A DNA stretch of 64,000 nt, taken from Epilithonimonas xixisoli (GTDB lineage Bacteria > Bacteroidota > Bacteroidia > Flavobacteriales > Weeksellaceae). The stretch covers positions 186,001 through 250,000 of the forward strand of contig NZ_SOEO01000002.1 of the NCBI RefSeq assembly GCF_004365655.1, in the 5' to 3' direction. Shown here one piece after another: positions 1 through 9,060 of the stretch. The translations under genes were made by a program, and so were the position numbers. Under the pieces are notes generated by a model that saw only the letters and a list, made by a program, of their open reading frames with translations, was not told the DNA's origin and searched no databases. How positions within the stretch are numbered: position 1 is the first letter of the stretch; every line of letters starts with the position of its first letter.

Positions 1-729
1 ATACGAAATGCGCCGGCGATTCAAAATATGGCTTGGCTGAAAAATTACACTTGGGACGGCGTGAGTCATAATTTGGATGAGCGTTCGCTGGTTCCAATCA
101 CCACAGATTTTGAAATGGACAGCTCGATTCCGGAAGTGATTTCGAAGTTAAGTGCGGATGCGAATTATAAAAAAATGTTCAAATCGGCTTTTGGCGATGA
201 CCAAATTAATGGCGAAAGAATTCTGAAAGCTTTATCCCAATTTATGGTCACGATGGTTTCTGCGGAGTCCAAATACGACCAAGTCAAAAATGGAACAGCG
301 AATTTCACAATTGAAGAATCTCAGGGAAAAACTTTATTCGAAAACAAATGTTCGAGTTGCCATTCAGGAGAATTATTCACGGATGAAAGTTATCGAAATA
401 CTGGAATGTACTACAATTCGCAGTACGATGACCGCGGACGATATCGCGTGACTTTGGACTGGAGTGACAATATGAAATTCCGTGTTCCGAGTTTGAGAAA
501 TGTAGAATTGACCGCGCCTTATATGCACGACGGAAGATTTTATTCTTTGGAAGCCGTTCTGAATTTCTATTCCGACAATGTGGAAAATCAGCCAAACCTT
601 GACCCGATTTTAAAACAAAACGGACACATCGGAATCTCAATGACAAACTTGGAAAAACAATACATCATCGCTTTTCTGAAAACCTTGACCGACCAAAATT
701 TCATCAAAAACAAAAAATTTGCAGAATAA
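1..729 (+). CDS. Di-heme cytochrome c peroxidase (CcpA/MauG/MbnH family), 5' partial
   Basis: The reading frame is open from base 1 (IRNAPAIQNMAWLKN...), so the gene starts before the window; the ATG at 28 is internal. The RNAPAI stretch is typical of the bacterial di-heme peroxidase family. The second c-type heme site, CSSCH, is encoded at 349-363 and the APYMHDG motif follows near 515-535; the first heme motif must lie upstream. Family members are periplasmic and use two covalent hemes to reduce H2O2 or to oxidise a protein substrate. The stop overlaps the next start by one base (TAATG), so the two genes are translationally coupled. Which sub-family it belongs to (classical peroxidase or MbnH-like, copper-associated) cannot be decided without the upstream gene. 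Confidence 0.9.
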   Translation: MRNAPAIQNMAWLKNYTWDGVSHNLDERSLVPITTDFEMDSSIPEVISKLSADANYKKMFKSAFGDDQINGERILKALSQFMVTMVSAESKYDQVKNGTANFTIEESQGKTLFENKCSSCHSGELFTDESYRNTGMYYNSQYDDRGRYRVTLDWSDNMKFRVPSLRNVELTAPYMHDGRFYSLEAVLNFYSDNVENQPNLDPILKQNGHIGISMTNLEKQYIIAFLKTLTDQNFIKNKKFAE

Positions 730-1679
730 TGAAGAAGCTTATTTTAATTATATTTTTAATCCTTAATATTTCAATTTCGGCGAATGAGAAAGACAGTCTC
801 TATATTCCGAAGTATGAAACACAGAATCTTTTGAAATCTCAGGAATTCTTTTGTGACGCTTGTGGTTGCGGTGCGGGAAATGGTTCTTCCGGTTTTGAAT
901 CTTTATTAAATCCACAATTCATCGGCATCAAATATTTTTCACAACATTACAAAGCGAAGGAAAATCTCTTTACAAATGAGTTGACGCAAGACCAATATTT
1001 CAACACGATTCAGATTTGGGGAAAGATTCCGATTACGGAAAAGCTGAGTGTTTATGGAAGTTTGCCATTTCAGTTTCACGAGAAAAAGACTTTGCAAGGC
1101 GACATCAGAATCAATGGAATCGGCGATGCGAGTTTGATGGGAATTTATCAAATCCTTAATTCTAAAAATACATTTCATCAATTGAATGGTGGTTTCGGAG
1201 TAAAAATTCCGATTGGTAAATTTGATGAAAGAGGAATTTCGGGCGTGAATCCAAGTTTTCAATTGGGAACGGGAAGTTGGGATTATCAGCTGGCTCTTAA
1301 TTATAAATTTCAGAAAAATCTTTTCGCATTGCTCATTAATACAGATTACACTTTAAAAACTGAAAATAAAAAACATTATCAATTTGGTAATCAATGGAAT
1401 TATGCGATGACTGGATTTCAGCGGATTTGGCGAAATGAAAACAGTATTATTTCCGGAAAATTGGGATTGCAAGGCGAAGTTTACGATTGGAACAAACAGT
1501 TTGGCGAAGTGATGCCGAGAACCGCTGGAAGTGCGCTTTACGGAAAAATCGGTTTCGAAGCTTCTTATAAAAAATGGAGCATCGGAAGTGAAGTGATGTT
1601 GCCGGCTTATACGAATCTTGCCAGTGGCGATATTGAGGCTAAATCGAGGTTTGGGTTGTTTGTGAATTTTGGAATTTAA
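729..1679 (+). CDS. Secreted outer-membrane beta-barrel-like protein with CxxCxC motif
   Basis: 316 residues. A signal peptide covers residues 1-18 (MKKLILIIFLILNISISA). Soon after it lies a Cys cluster C42-x-x-C45-x-C47 (FFCDACGCGAGNG), which looks like a metal-binding site. The rest alternates hydrophobic and aromatic strands typical of an outer-membrane barrel of the 'transporter' type. The start overlaps the stop of the upstream peroxidase by one base, so they form one operon. Copper or another soft metal is a reasonable guess from the Cys cluster and the peroxidase neighbour, but this is inference; I do not recognise a characterised homologue. Confidence 0.75.
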   Translation: MKKLILIIFLILNISISANEKDSLYIPKYETQNLLKSQEFFCDACGCGAGNGSSGFESLLNPQFIGIKYFSQHYKAKENLFTNELTQDQYFNTIQIWGKIPITEKLSVYGSLPFQFHEKKTLQGDIRINGIGDASLMGIYQILNSKNTFHQLNGGFGVKIPIGKFDERGISGVNPSFQLGTGSWDYQLALNYKFQKNLFALLINTDYTLKTENKKHYQFGNQWNYAMTGFQRIWRNENSIISGKLGLQGEVYDWNKQFGEVMPRTAGSALYGKIGFEASYKKWSIGSEVMLPAYTNLASGDIEAKSRFGLFVNFGI

Positions 1680-1828
1680 TTAAATTAAACAAAAAAAATA
1701 CGCTCGCAGATTGAGCAGATTTTGAGATAATATTTAAGACCAGTCATCCTTCATAAATTATGATAGGCTAAGTTTGGCTCAGATTGGAAATTAATTTTAT
1801 CTTCACGTTCTTAAAAAAATTCATAAAA

Positions 1829-2536
1829 ATGAGTGTTCACATTAGTGCTAAAAAAGGAGAAATTGCCAAAACGGTTTTGATGCCGGGCGATCCCTTGAGA
1901 GCAAAATACATTGCAGATAATTATCTGACTGATTCTAAATTGGTAAGCAAAACGAGAAATATTTTCTTCTACACGGGTTTTTACAAAGGCAAAGAAATTA
2001 CGGTTGGTGCCAGCGGAATGGGATTTCCAAGTATCGGGATCTATTCTTTTGAATTGTTCACGGAATACGAAGTTGATACGATCATTAGAATCGGGACTTG
2101 CGGTGCTTACACAACAGATTTGAAATTGTTTGACATTCTGAATGTAGAAAACGCGGCGAGCGAAAGTACTTACGCAAAATTTGCTTGGGGAATTGAAGAA
2201 GACGCGATTTCTAACCAAGGATCAGCTTTTGAGAAAATCAATGAAACAGCGAAAGAACTTAATCTAACTGTTAAAGCGACCAACATCCATTCCAGCGATA
2301 TTTTTTACAGAAAAGATCCAGCTGTTCCGGAAATCGCAGTTAAACATGATTGTCCTGCGGTAGAAATGGAAGCTTTTGCTTTGTTTGCCAATGCGAAACA
2401 TCTAAGAAAAAATGCGGCAACTATTTTGACCGTTTCCGACATCATCCCAACGCACGAACAGATTTCGGCAGACGAAAGAGAGATGGCTTTGAGAAAAATG
2501 ATGGAATTATCTTTGGAAACTGCCATTAAGTTTTAA
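1829..2536 (+). CDS. deoD: Purine-nucleoside phosphorylase, DeoD type
   Basis: 235 residues, close to the 239 of Escherichia coli DeoD. The ATG at 1829 (MSVHISAKKGEIAKTVLMPG) is preferred over the in-frame ATG at 1784, because the extra 15 residues are not family-like and the preceding DNA looks like a promoter region. Recognisable motifs are the phosphate-binding PGDPLRAKYIA near residue 20, RIGTCGAY near 90, and VEMEAFALF near 180. The enzyme reversibly cleaves purine (deoxy)nucleosides with phosphate in the cytosol as part of purine salvage. It stands alone and is followed by a terminator at 2557-2592. Confidence 0.95.
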   Translation: MSVHISAKKGEIAKTVLMPGDPLRAKYIADNYLTDSKLVSKTRNIFFYTGFYKGKEITVGASGMGFPSIGIYSFELFTEYEVDTIIRIGTCGAYTTDLKLFDILNVENAASESTYAKFAWGIEEDAISNQGSAFEKINETAKELNLTVKATNIHSSDIFYRKDPAVPEIAVKHDCPAVEMEAFALFANAKHLRKNAATILTVSDIIPTHEQISADEREMALRKMMELSLETAIKF

Positions 2537-2556
2537 TCAAATTTCTATAAATTTTT

Positions 2557-2592
2557 AAAAAATACTTCTGATTTTTCAGAGGTATTTTTTTT
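2557..2592 (+). terminator. Rho-independent terminator after deoD
   Basis: Stem AATACTTCTGA / TCAGAGGTATT (one G-T pair per arm region) with a short T loop, followed by a run of T. It starts 20 bases after the deoD stop. Confidence 0.75.
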
Positions 2593-2836
2593 GGTCAAGG
2601 TTTATTTAGGATTTGATTTTTAATGAATTACAATTAAATAAATTAAAAAAAAATAAAATTACATCGAGCTTCATCCAGTTAAAAGAATTCTCATTAAAAT
2701 TACCATTACCACAATTATAAAAGAAAATTAATCATAATTAGTCAAACATATTTAAAATTAATTATTATTTAGATTAAAATAATTATTTACGAATTATTAG
2801 AAATAAAATTTACAATAAACTCCAAAACTTAAATTT

Positions 2837-2869
2837 TTGTTAATAATTATAACATTTTTATTATTTTAG
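2837..2869 (+). promoter_or_regulatory. Candidate flavobacterial promoter
   Basis: TTG at 2837-2839, 22 bases, then TATTTTAG at 2862-2869, compared with the Bacteroidota consensus TTTG-N19-TAnnTTTG. The -7 element is imperfect. The start codon at 2893 is 23 bases further on. Confidence 0.4.
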
Positions 2870-2892
2870 CATTCGTCAAACAAAAAGAATAA

Positions 2893-3504
2893 ATGCGAAA
2901 ATTTTATCTGTTATTATTAATTTTTATTTTAATATTCACAAATACTTTAGTCAAATCACAAAATATAAATAATTATCATCAAGTCTTGGCAAGTACAAAT
3001 ATTTTTGAAATTTCAAATTATCTTAAAAATTTACAGCAAGATGATCCTCAAAAGAAAGCAGTTTTAAACCGACTGAAACAACTAAAAAATGGAAGTTGGA
3101 AATCTGAACCACGATTGCTCATATCTGATATTTTAAATGCCGAAAAAAAATCTGTGGAGATCCCCATAGATCCTGAAAAAGAAGAGTTCCACATCCTAAT
3201 GAAAGAATCTGCTGAACTGCAACTTAAGAGAACGGTAATGCTTCTAAACAACATTTTCAACACTGGCAAAGAAGAGTCAGAAACGGTTTTATTTGTTAGA
3301 AATGATTCTTCCTGCGATATTATTCTAAGACTTCAAGGTAAAACGCAATATAATTTACCCGTGCCTTCGAAAGGAGAAAATTTCATTAATATCAATAAAG
3401 ATTCTTACATCATCAAAGGTAAAATCTGCAATTCGGAATATCTGAAAAGAAAAGATCTTACTCAAAATCAAATGATTACACTAAAACACAGCCAAATTAA
3501 TTAA
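2893..3504 (+). CDS. Secreted protein of unknown function (possibly DUF6759)
   Basis: 203 residues. It has a signal peptide (MRKFYLLLLIFILIFTNTLVKSQ) followed by a Lys-rich helical part (residues 25-125) and a C-terminal beta-rich part. That part contains FVRNDSSCDIILRLQGK and LPVPSKGENF, which resembles the small DUF6759 proteins of Chryseobacterium; I make this match from memory and hold it weakly. The 3' end overlaps the convergent gene on the other strand by four bases. No function is known. Confidence 0.65.
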   Translation: MRKFYLLLLIFILIFTNTLVKSQNINNYHQVLASTNIFEISNYLKNLQQDDPQKKAVLNRLKQLKNGSWKSEPRLLISDILNAEKKSVEIPIDPEKEEFHILMKESAELQLKRTVMLLNNIFNTGKEESETVLFVRNDSSCDIILRLQGKTQYNLPVPSKGENFININKDSYIIKGKICNSEYLKRKDLTQNQMITLKHSQIN

Positions 3505-4877
3505 AAACTCAAGCCGGAAACATTCATCTGCAATTGCGCTTTGGTGTCTATCACAATCGTGATATATTTTTCTGAAAGTAGAAATTGCGTTGGTTTCAAA
3601 TCGATAACGTTTCCTTGGAGTTTGATGCCTTTCACATATTCTTTGTTGAAGTTTTCCATCATACTTTTTTTAGAAGCATTCTCGATATCGAGAAGCGGAA
3701 TTCCATAATCTTTTTCTATCATTCTCCGGATTTTCCCTTCAAATAGAACGGTTAGAGCTTTTTGGAAAAAGTTTTTCGTTTTAAGATTAAAATCCGTGAC
3801 ATTCAATTTTATCTTATGCTCTTCTGCGTTGTAAAAAGGTTTCCCTTTGATGAAAGCCGTTCCATTCACTTCGCCACTTGTTTGCGCTTCTATCACGATA
3901 TTTTCTTTTTCTTGATAAACTTTAATATCCGTAATTTTCACTTTTTTATCCTCGCTACTCATCGCAAATTCTTTGTTAAGGAATTGCTGTTTTGCGATTC
4001 TTGTGGCTTCATCGAAACTAATATTTGCAGTCGTTTGAAGATTGAAAATGTTTGGAAGATTTGGGTTTAGTGTAAAATTCGGGATCGTGTTCACATCTCT
4101 TGCCGCCAACGGAACTTGCCCAACATAAGTTTCAGAATAAAGGTCAATTCCAATAGTCGTTTTAATCTTATCCTGAAAAACCTGAAGCGGTGACATAAAG
4201 GTGTTTTGAGGCGAAATTTTTAGCCAAGTGTTATACTCTTCAGAAACATTGATTGGTTTTGAAAATTGATTCCAAGCCATCACCAGATAAGGCTGAAGAT
4301 TGAATTGAGATTTGATTTGCTGATCGATAATTGTAGTGAATTTCGCTTGCTGTTCCTTCAAAGTACTTTCAATCAAAGGCGCAATTGGGATTTTGATTTT
4401 TCCGTAATCAAGAACTGGTTTCTGAGTCCAGACAAATCCTGCGGTTGTGGTTTTGGTATTCAGTTTCCAATTGTTCGATGCAGAGATTTCGGTGATGAAA
4501 TTCATTATCAAATTGAAATTCGTGTCTTTGTAAACATAAACTCCAAATGTTCCGTAACCTTTATCCGCCCAGATTTTCAATGGAACAGAAATCATCAATC
4601 GATTTTCTGTCAAAGCTTTTATGGTGATGTTTCCTTGCTTCTCGACTTTCACTTTGAATTGATCATTGTTATTGTCTGTATAAGATTGATCTTCGTACAA
4701 AACACCTTTCACGGATTGATTAATCAAACTATTGATTTCCGAAATAGGAAGCGAAACTGGCAATGTGATATTAGATTTAATCTTTGGCAAAGTGTAAACA
4801 GGCTCTGCTGCTTGAGAAAAAGCGATCAAACTAATCAGTAGAAAATATATTGAAGTAATTTTTCGAATTGGATTCAT
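3501..4877 (-). CDS. DUF4403 family secreted protein
   Basis: 458 residues with an N-terminal signal peptide ending near residue 23 (LIAFSQA|AEPVY). The layout matches the DUF4403 family: a repeated lipid-transfer-like (BPI/TULIP-like) architecture rich in beta strands. Recognisable parts are LPVSLPISEINSLINQ near residue 40, RLMISVPLKIWADKG near 95 and the FFQKALTVLFEGKI helix near 370. The molecular function of the family is not established. A -7-like TAATTTTG lies 27 bases upstream of the start (4904-4911). Confidence 0.8.
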   Translation of the reverse strand: MNPIRKITSIYFLLISLIAFSQAAEPVYTLPKIKSNITLPVSLPISEINSLINQSVKGVLYEDQSYTDNNNDQFKVKVEKQGNITIKALTENRLMISVPLKIWADKGYGTFGVYVYKDTNFNLIMNFITEISASNNWKLNTKTTTAGFVWTQKPVLDYGKIKIPIAPLIESTLKEQQAKFTTIIDQQIKSQFNLQPYLVMAWNQFSKPINVSEEYNTWLKISPQNTFMSPLQVFQDKIKTTIGIDLYSETYVGQVPLAARDVNTIPNFTLNPNLPNIFNLQTTANISFDEATRIAKQQFLNKEFAMSSEDKKVKITDIKVYQEKENIVIEAQTSGEVNGTAFIKGKPFYNAEEHKIKLNVTDFNLKTKNFFQKALTVLFEGKIRRMIEKDYGIPLLDIENASKKSMMENFNKEYVKGIKLQGNVIDLKPTQFLLSEKYITIVIDTKAQLQMNVSGLSF

Positions 4878-4903
4878 AAATGTTTTTGATGAAATTTAAA
4901 ACG

Positions 4904-4911
4904 CAAAATTA
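4904..4911 (-). promoter_or_regulatory. -7 promoter element of the DUF4403 gene
   Basis: TAATTTTG on the minus strand matches TAnnTTTG exactly. No clear -33 TTTG is at the usual distance. Confidence 0.4.
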
Positions 4912-5008
4912 ATGGTTTTATTAATGAGATAGAAAATCTCATCAATAAATCTGATACACTTGTTATAAGTCTCAATCATTTGCGCCCTATTTTTTTTTAC
5001 AAATAAAA

Positions 5009-5368
5009 TTACTTTTTCTTACTATATGTATGTTTATTATCTCCATCATAACAAACCCATTCGTGAGCAATTACAGTATCTTTCTTATGGATATAAAACA
5101 CTAAATCCCCCCTCTTCTTCACAATGGTATCTCCTTCTTCAATCTCTTTTTTATATAAACTCCACCATCTACTATCATTATGGCAAATTTCTCTTTCTTG
5201 TGTATTTGGATTGTAGCCCTTAGCTTTGAATAAATATGGATATTGTGATGGAGGTATCTCTACTACTAAGTTGCACTGTTCTTTGTATGCCGCCTCAGTA
5301 TCTCTCTTACAATCAATACAAGAATTAAAACAGATAAATATAGTCGCAAGTATTATTATATTTTTCAT
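5009..5368 (-). CDS. Small lipoprotein of unknown function
   Basis: 119 residues from the ATG at 5368 (MKNIIILATIFICFNSC). This start gives a proper lipoprotein signal ending in FNSC; a longer in-frame start at 5416 would bury it. The mature part has several Cys (CKRD, QCNLV, ICHND, WVCYD), a Tyr/Trp-rich middle and a Lys-rich tail. It stands alone between DUF4403 and GH97. I do not recognise it. Confidence 0.65.
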   Translation of the reverse strand: MKNIIILATIFICFNSCIDCKRDTEAAYKEQCNLVVEIPPSQYPYLFKAKGYNPNTQEREICHNDSRWWSLYKKEIEEGDTIVKKRGDLVFYIHKKDTVIAHEWVCYDGDNKHTYSKKK

Positions 5369-5481
5369 AGTAATAAATTTATCTAATTGTCCTATCCACT
5401 TAAAACCTTCCGCCAAAGCGATTAAGATATCTGCTAAAAAATAGGATATCCGTTAGAATAAACTAGGCTTCCTTAAGAATG

Positions 5482-5547
5482 AAAAAGTCACCTTTTTTTA
5501 TCCAAACTAAATCCGCTTAATCTTCGATAAATTAGAAACAAGGTGAC
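5482..5547 (-). terminator. Possible terminator of the GH97 gene
   Basis: Perfect 8-bp inverted repeat GTCACCTT/AAGGTGAC (plus-strand arms 5487-5494 and 5540-5547). Read on the minus strand, a T run follows the second arm. The 45-base loop is unusually large. Confidence 0.4.
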
Positions 5548-5559
5548 AATAGAATATTT

Positions 5560-7566
5560 TTAAATCTTCGTCAAAATAATCGCAACACCACCACTTCTCG
5601 CTAAGTCAACTGACAAAATAGTTTTGCTATTCACTTCTTTTTCTTCGATGATGACTGGATAAGGATTCGTTTCATAATCTGCACCTTTCCCGTCTCGGAA
5701 GATTTTCGCTTTGTATTTTTTATTTGCGTCCAAAAACTTCAAATCTAATTTTACAGTTCTTGCATCTTTGTTGGTGATGCTTCCTAGGAACCAATTATCC
5801 GTCGCTTTGTCTCTTCTGGCAATCGTCACAAATTCACCGATCTTCGCATCTGGAACTACCGTTTTACTCCAATCTGTCGGGCAAGATGTGATGAATTCGA
5901 AAGCTGGATTGTTCTCATAATTCTCGATCATATCAGATGCCATTTGAAGTGGACTATAAATTACAACCGACAATGCCAACTGCTTTGCCAAGGTCGTGTG
6001 AACTTTGGTGTTTGGCAATACTGGATTTGTGAAATTGAAAGTTCCCGGCGTGAAGTCGATTGGACCAGCCAAACCTCTCGTAAAAGGAATGATCGTAGTA
6101 TGTTCAGGCGGATTGCCACCATCTTTGGACCACGCGTCCCATTCCTGACCTCTTACGCCTTCCTGCGTCATCAGATTAGGAAGTGTTCTCTGCAAACCTG
6201 TTGGCATTACGGGTTCGTGGTTATCGATTATTATTTTGTGCTTCGCCGCTTCTTCGATGACTTTTCTATAATGACGAACGCCATATTGGCTGCTGTGTGG
6301 CTGCTTGCCATCCAATTTTCCACCAACGTAACCGGTCTTCACCACATCGACTCCATATTTTTTATAATAAGCAAAAGCATCGCTCATTTGGTTTTCGTAG
6401 TTGACTGTGTTTCCTGCTGTCTCGTGGTGACCTATCAACTTTACATTTTTCGACTTCGCGTAATCTGTGATCTTCTTGATGTCAAAATCCGGATATGGTT
6501 CTGTAAATTTGAAATCTTTCCAATCTTCCCAACCTTTGTTCCAACCTTCTACCAAAACACCGGAAAACTTATGTTTTGCAGCGAAGTCAATATATCTTAG
6601 AACATTCTCGGTTTTTGCGCCGTGTTTCGGTCCGGCTTTCCAAGTGTATTTTTCCATATGGATTGCCCACCAGATGCCAATATATCTTCCAGGTTTGATC
6701 CACGAAACATCACCAAGTTTGTTTGGTTCGTTCAGATTCAGCATCAATCTTGAGAGCATCAAGTCACCTGCAGAATTGGCAATAATCATTGTTCTCCAAG
6801 GTGTGTTGAAAGGAACTTTCGCAAATACTTTTTCACCAGTTGCCCAAGGTGTGAGATAACTTTTTAGTTTGGTTGAATTTCCAACTTTTGCAAGATTCAT
6901 TGACGCGTAATCGGTTAGATTTGCTTGATGAACGGTTAGGAATAAACCTGACTTTGTTTCCATCGTCAAAGGTGTTGCAATGGTGTCAAGCTTTGAAATC
7001 GGATTGGACTTAAACAAACCTTCATAGAATTCTGTATTGTAAGGAATCGACCAGGTTTTATGATCCTCAGGAAAGTTAAATTCCGTGAGTTCATCCATTA
7101 TAACAAATTCATTCAGATTCTTTTGTTTAGGAAACTCATATCGGAAACCGAAGCCATCATCATAAACTTTAAAATTGATGATGAATTCTCTGGATAGCTT
7201 CGAATTGTCCTTGATCAAGACCTTCATCTCATTGTAATGATTTTGTACCTCGATCTCTTCGCCCCAAGGCTGCTTCCAGGTTTCATCACACTTAGAATGA
7301 GAAATATTCTTCACAGAAAGATTGTCCTTAAGCGAACCATCTTTCAAATCAAAACCAAGAAATGATGGTTTTAAAATTGATTTTCCTTCTTTGGAAACTT
7401 TGTAATAGATTTTGGAATTCTCTAATCCTACTTCTAGGACAATTTTTCCGTCGGGTGACTTCACAATACTATTTTTAAGTTTCTGTGCACTAATCATTGC
7501 CGAAAATCCGAACAATAAAACAACGACAGAAAAAATCCTCAGCAGATTTCTGTGAATTACTTTCAT
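5560..7566 (-). CDS. Glycoside hydrolase family 97 (SusB-like alpha-glucosidase)
   Basis: 668 residues from ATG 7566 (MKVIHRNLLRIF), which gives a signal peptide ending near ISAQ; the longer start at 7608 adds 14 unlikely residues. The three-part GH97 architecture is present: an N-terminal beta sandwich (about 30-285), a TIM barrel (about 295-560) and a C-terminal sandwich. Glu residues in HHETAG (E382), NHEPV (E451) and TQEGVRG (E469) match the catalytic glutamates of the inverting SusB. KTGYVG stands where retaining members carry an Asp nucleophile. I therefore predict an inverting, calcium-dependent alpha-glucosidase of the periplasm. No susC/susD lies next to it, so it is not in a classic polysaccharide locus. 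Confidence 0.9.
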   Translation of the reverse strand: MKVIHRNLLRIFSVVVLLFGFSAMISAQKLKNSIVKSPDGKIVLEVGLENSKIYYKVSKEGKSILKPSFLGFDLKDGSLKDNLSVKNISHSKCDETWKQPWGEEIEVQNHYNEMKVLIKDNSKLSREFIINFKVYDDGFGFRYEFPKQKNLNEFVIMDELTEFNFPEDHKTWSIPYNTEFYEGLFKSNPISKLDTIATPLTMETKSGLFLTVHQANLTDYASMNLAKVGNSTKLKSYLTPWATGEKVFAKVPFNTPWRTMIIANSAGDLMLSRLMLNLNEPNKLGDVSWIKPGRYIGIWWAIHMEKYTWKAGPKHGAKTENVLRYIDFAAKHKFSGVLVEGWNKGWEDWKDFKFTEPYPDFDIKKITDYAKSKNVKLIGHHETAGNTVNYENQMSDAFAYYKKYGVDVVKTGYVGGKLDGKQPHSSQYGVRHYRKVIEEAAKHKIIIDNHEPVMPTGLQRTLPNLMTQEGVRGQEWDAWSKDGGNPPEHTTIIPFTRGLAGPIDFTPGTFNFTNPVLPNTKVHTTLAKQLALSVVIYSPLQMASDMIENYENNPAFEFITSCPTDWSKTVVPDAKIGEFVTIARRDKATDNWFLGSITNKDARTVKLDLKFLDANKKYKAKIFRDGKGADYETNPYPVIIEEKEVNSKTILSVDLARSGGVAIILTKI

Positions 7567-7597
7567 TAATAATAAATTTAAAAGGTTTATATATCTA

Positions 7598-7605
7598 CAA
7601 AAGTA
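7598..7605 (-). promoter_or_regulatory. -7 promoter element of the GH97 gene
   Basis: TACTTTTG on the minus strand matches TAnnTTTG. The T-rich tract of the preceding terminator occupies the -33 area. Confidence 0.45.
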
Positions 7606-7628
7606 CATTTTTGAAATTGGTTAAAACA

Positions 7629-7656
7629 AAAAACCATCTCAATTGAGATGGTTTTT
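7629..7656 (-). terminator. Terminator of the small T9SS gene
   Basis: Perfect palindrome AAAACCATCTCAATTGAGATGGTTTT just after the stop of the minus-strand T9SS gene, with further T on the minus strand. Confidence 0.8.
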
Positions 7657-7660
7657 GTAA

Positions 7661-8365
7661 TTATTCTTTGATGATTTTTTGAGTAATTATCTCTTTATCC
7701 GTTTTTATTTTGACAAGATAATTTCCTTTTGCCAAATCAGAAATATTAATTTTTTTAGATTTTACCGTTTTTAATAATTGTCCATTAATGGAATAGATTT
7801 CTACTTGTTCAATTTGATCATTAATATCTATCGTGAAATGTTGTTTTACTGGATTTGGATACAATGATATTTTTTCTTTTTCAATAGCACCAACAGACAT
7901 AAATGCTTTGTTAGAATAATAAAACGCTTTATCTCCATTAGGATTAATTAAAATAAGACGTTTTGCAATATCTGTATTGTTTATAGTATAAGAATAAACC
8001 AAATTAATCCCAATTGAATTACTAACACCAAAAAAGCCTCCGAAATAATGGTTTTCATAACTATCATAACCAGTTGGGCAACCACCCAATGTAAGACCTG
8101 AAGCTTTTATAGTAACATTATTTTCAGAATAAACAATATCTCCTCCCATACTATTGCAAATTTTTGCTACAAATACATCTTCTAAAAATTGCGCTTTTCC
8201 TTCCGGTATTGGATGATTACCCTCTATTGGTGTATTAGGATAATAATATTCCTGATTATTCAAAACTAATTTTTCTAAATACCAAGTATTATTAATCAAA
8301 TCAGATTGTTGAGCTTTTGTAAAAAGTCCAACAACTATTAATAAAAAAACATAAATAGATTTCAT
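7661..8365 (-). CDS. Secreted protein with T9SS type A sorting domain
   Basis: 234 residues. A signal peptide (MKSIYVFLLIVVGLFTKAQ) is followed by a domain of about 130 residues. NNTWYLEKLVLNN, FLEDVFVAKICNSMGG and the GLTLGGCPTG stretch recall the META/HslJ-like lipocalin fold, though weakly. The C-terminal 75 residues are a T9SS sorting domain: ISLYPNPVKQHFTI, YSINGQLLK, LAKGNYLVKI. The protein is therefore exported through the type IX system and probably surface-attached or released. A 15-bp palindrome lies 27-41 bases upstream of the start. Confidence 0.8.
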   Translation of the reverse strand: MKSIYVFLLIVVGLFTKAQQSDLINNTWYLEKLVLNNQEYYYPNTPIEGNHPIPEGKAQFLEDVFVAKICNSMGGDIVYSENNVTIKASGLTLGGCPTGYDSYENHYFGGFFGVSNSIGINLVYSYTINNTDIAKRLILINPNGDKAFYYSNKAFMSVGAIEKEKISLYPNPVKQHFTIDINDQIEQVEIYSINGQLLKTVKSKKINISDLAKGNYLVKIKTDKEIITQKIIKE

Positions 8366-8391
8366 AAGTTTTCAATATAGGTTATTAATAC

Positions 8392-8406
8392 TTACTAAGT
8401 TAGTAA
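8392..8406. promoter_or_regulatory. 15-bp palindrome upstream of the small T9SS gene
   Basis: TTACTAA-G-TTAGTAA, perfect arms of 7 bp. It lies in the promoter region of the T9SS gene at 8365 and could be an operator; no regulator is known. Confidence 0.3.
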
Positions 8407-8483
8407 TTTCAACAAAATAAAAATCAATAATCATTAAAACAATATTGAATTATAATATAAATTTAATATCTCATTGATAAAAA

Positions 8484-8514
8484 AGCAAAAAACCATCCCT
8501 AAAAGAGATGGTTT
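8484..8514 (-). terminator. Terminator of the ribosomal protein run
   Basis: On the minus strand, AAACCATCTC-TTTTAG-GGATGGTTT followed by T-rich sequence, 22 bases after the rplQ stop. The stem sequence is nearly the same as that of the neighbouring terminator at 7629-7656. Confidence 0.8.
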
Positions 8515-8536
8515 TATATTTAAAAACTTAGAATTC

Positions 8537-9052
8537 TTATTCTTCAGTTTTTTCTTCTGTAGAAGTTTCAGCAGGCGTTTCTTCAACTTTAGCTTCAGTA
8601 GCTTCCACAGCAGCAGTTTCCTTTTTAGGAGCTGCAGTAGATCTTCTACTTCTTCTGGTGGTTTTCTTCTCTTCTGCGTTTGGATTGTAGATCTCGTTGA
8701 AATCTACCAACTCGATCATTGCCATATCGGCAGCATCACCAAGTCTGAAACCAGTTTTGATGATTCTTGTGTAACCACCGTTTCTTTCAGCGATTTTAGG
8801 AGCTACAGTTCTGAACAATTCAGTTACAGCTTCTTTACTTTGTAGGTAAGAGAAAACTGTTCTTCTATTGTGTGTTGTATCTTCTTTAGCTTTTGTAAGG
8901 AGTGGTTCCACGTAAACTCTTAAAGCTTTCGCTTTAGCAACAGTGGTGTTGATTCTTTTATGTTCAATTAGTGAACAAGCCATATTAGCAAGCATTGCTT
9001 TTCTATGAGGGGCTGTTCTCCCTAAGTGATTTATTTTTTTACCGTGTCTCAT
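8537..9052 (-). CDS. rplQ: 50S ribosomal protein L17
   Basis: 171 residues. The conserved core ([24 protein letters not shown]) fills the first 115 or so. The remaining 50 residues are a Thr/Ala/Glu-rich acidic tail ([20 protein letters not shown]) absent from the E. coli protein (127 residues) and common in Bacteroidota. Last gene of the run, 8 bases after rpoA, and followed by the terminator. Confidence 0.97.
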   Translation of the reverse strand: MRHGKKINHLGRTAPHRKAMLANMACSLIEHKRINTTVAKAKALRVYVEPLLTKAKEDTTHNRRTVFSYLQSKEAVTELFRTVAPKIAERNGGYTRIIKTGFRLGDAADMAMIELVDFNEIYNPNAEEKKTTRRSRRSTAAPKKETAAVEATEAKVEETPAETSTEEKTEE

Positions 9053-9060
9053 TGTAAGGA

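Larger units (their letters stand above)
2537..2892. other. AT-rich intergenic region
   Basis: 356 bases without a gene. It holds the deoD terminator and a candidate promoter for the next gene. Between them is very AT-rich sequence (2600-2830) in which I see no repeat, RNA gene or ORF. Confidence 0.6.

Noticed and set aside
4266-4841. 191-residue plus-strand ORF
   Set aside because: Antisense to the DUF4403 gene and without recognisable features.
5944-6600. 218-residue plus-strand ORF
   Set aside because: Entirely antisense to the well-supported GH97 gene; composition is that of a shadow frame.
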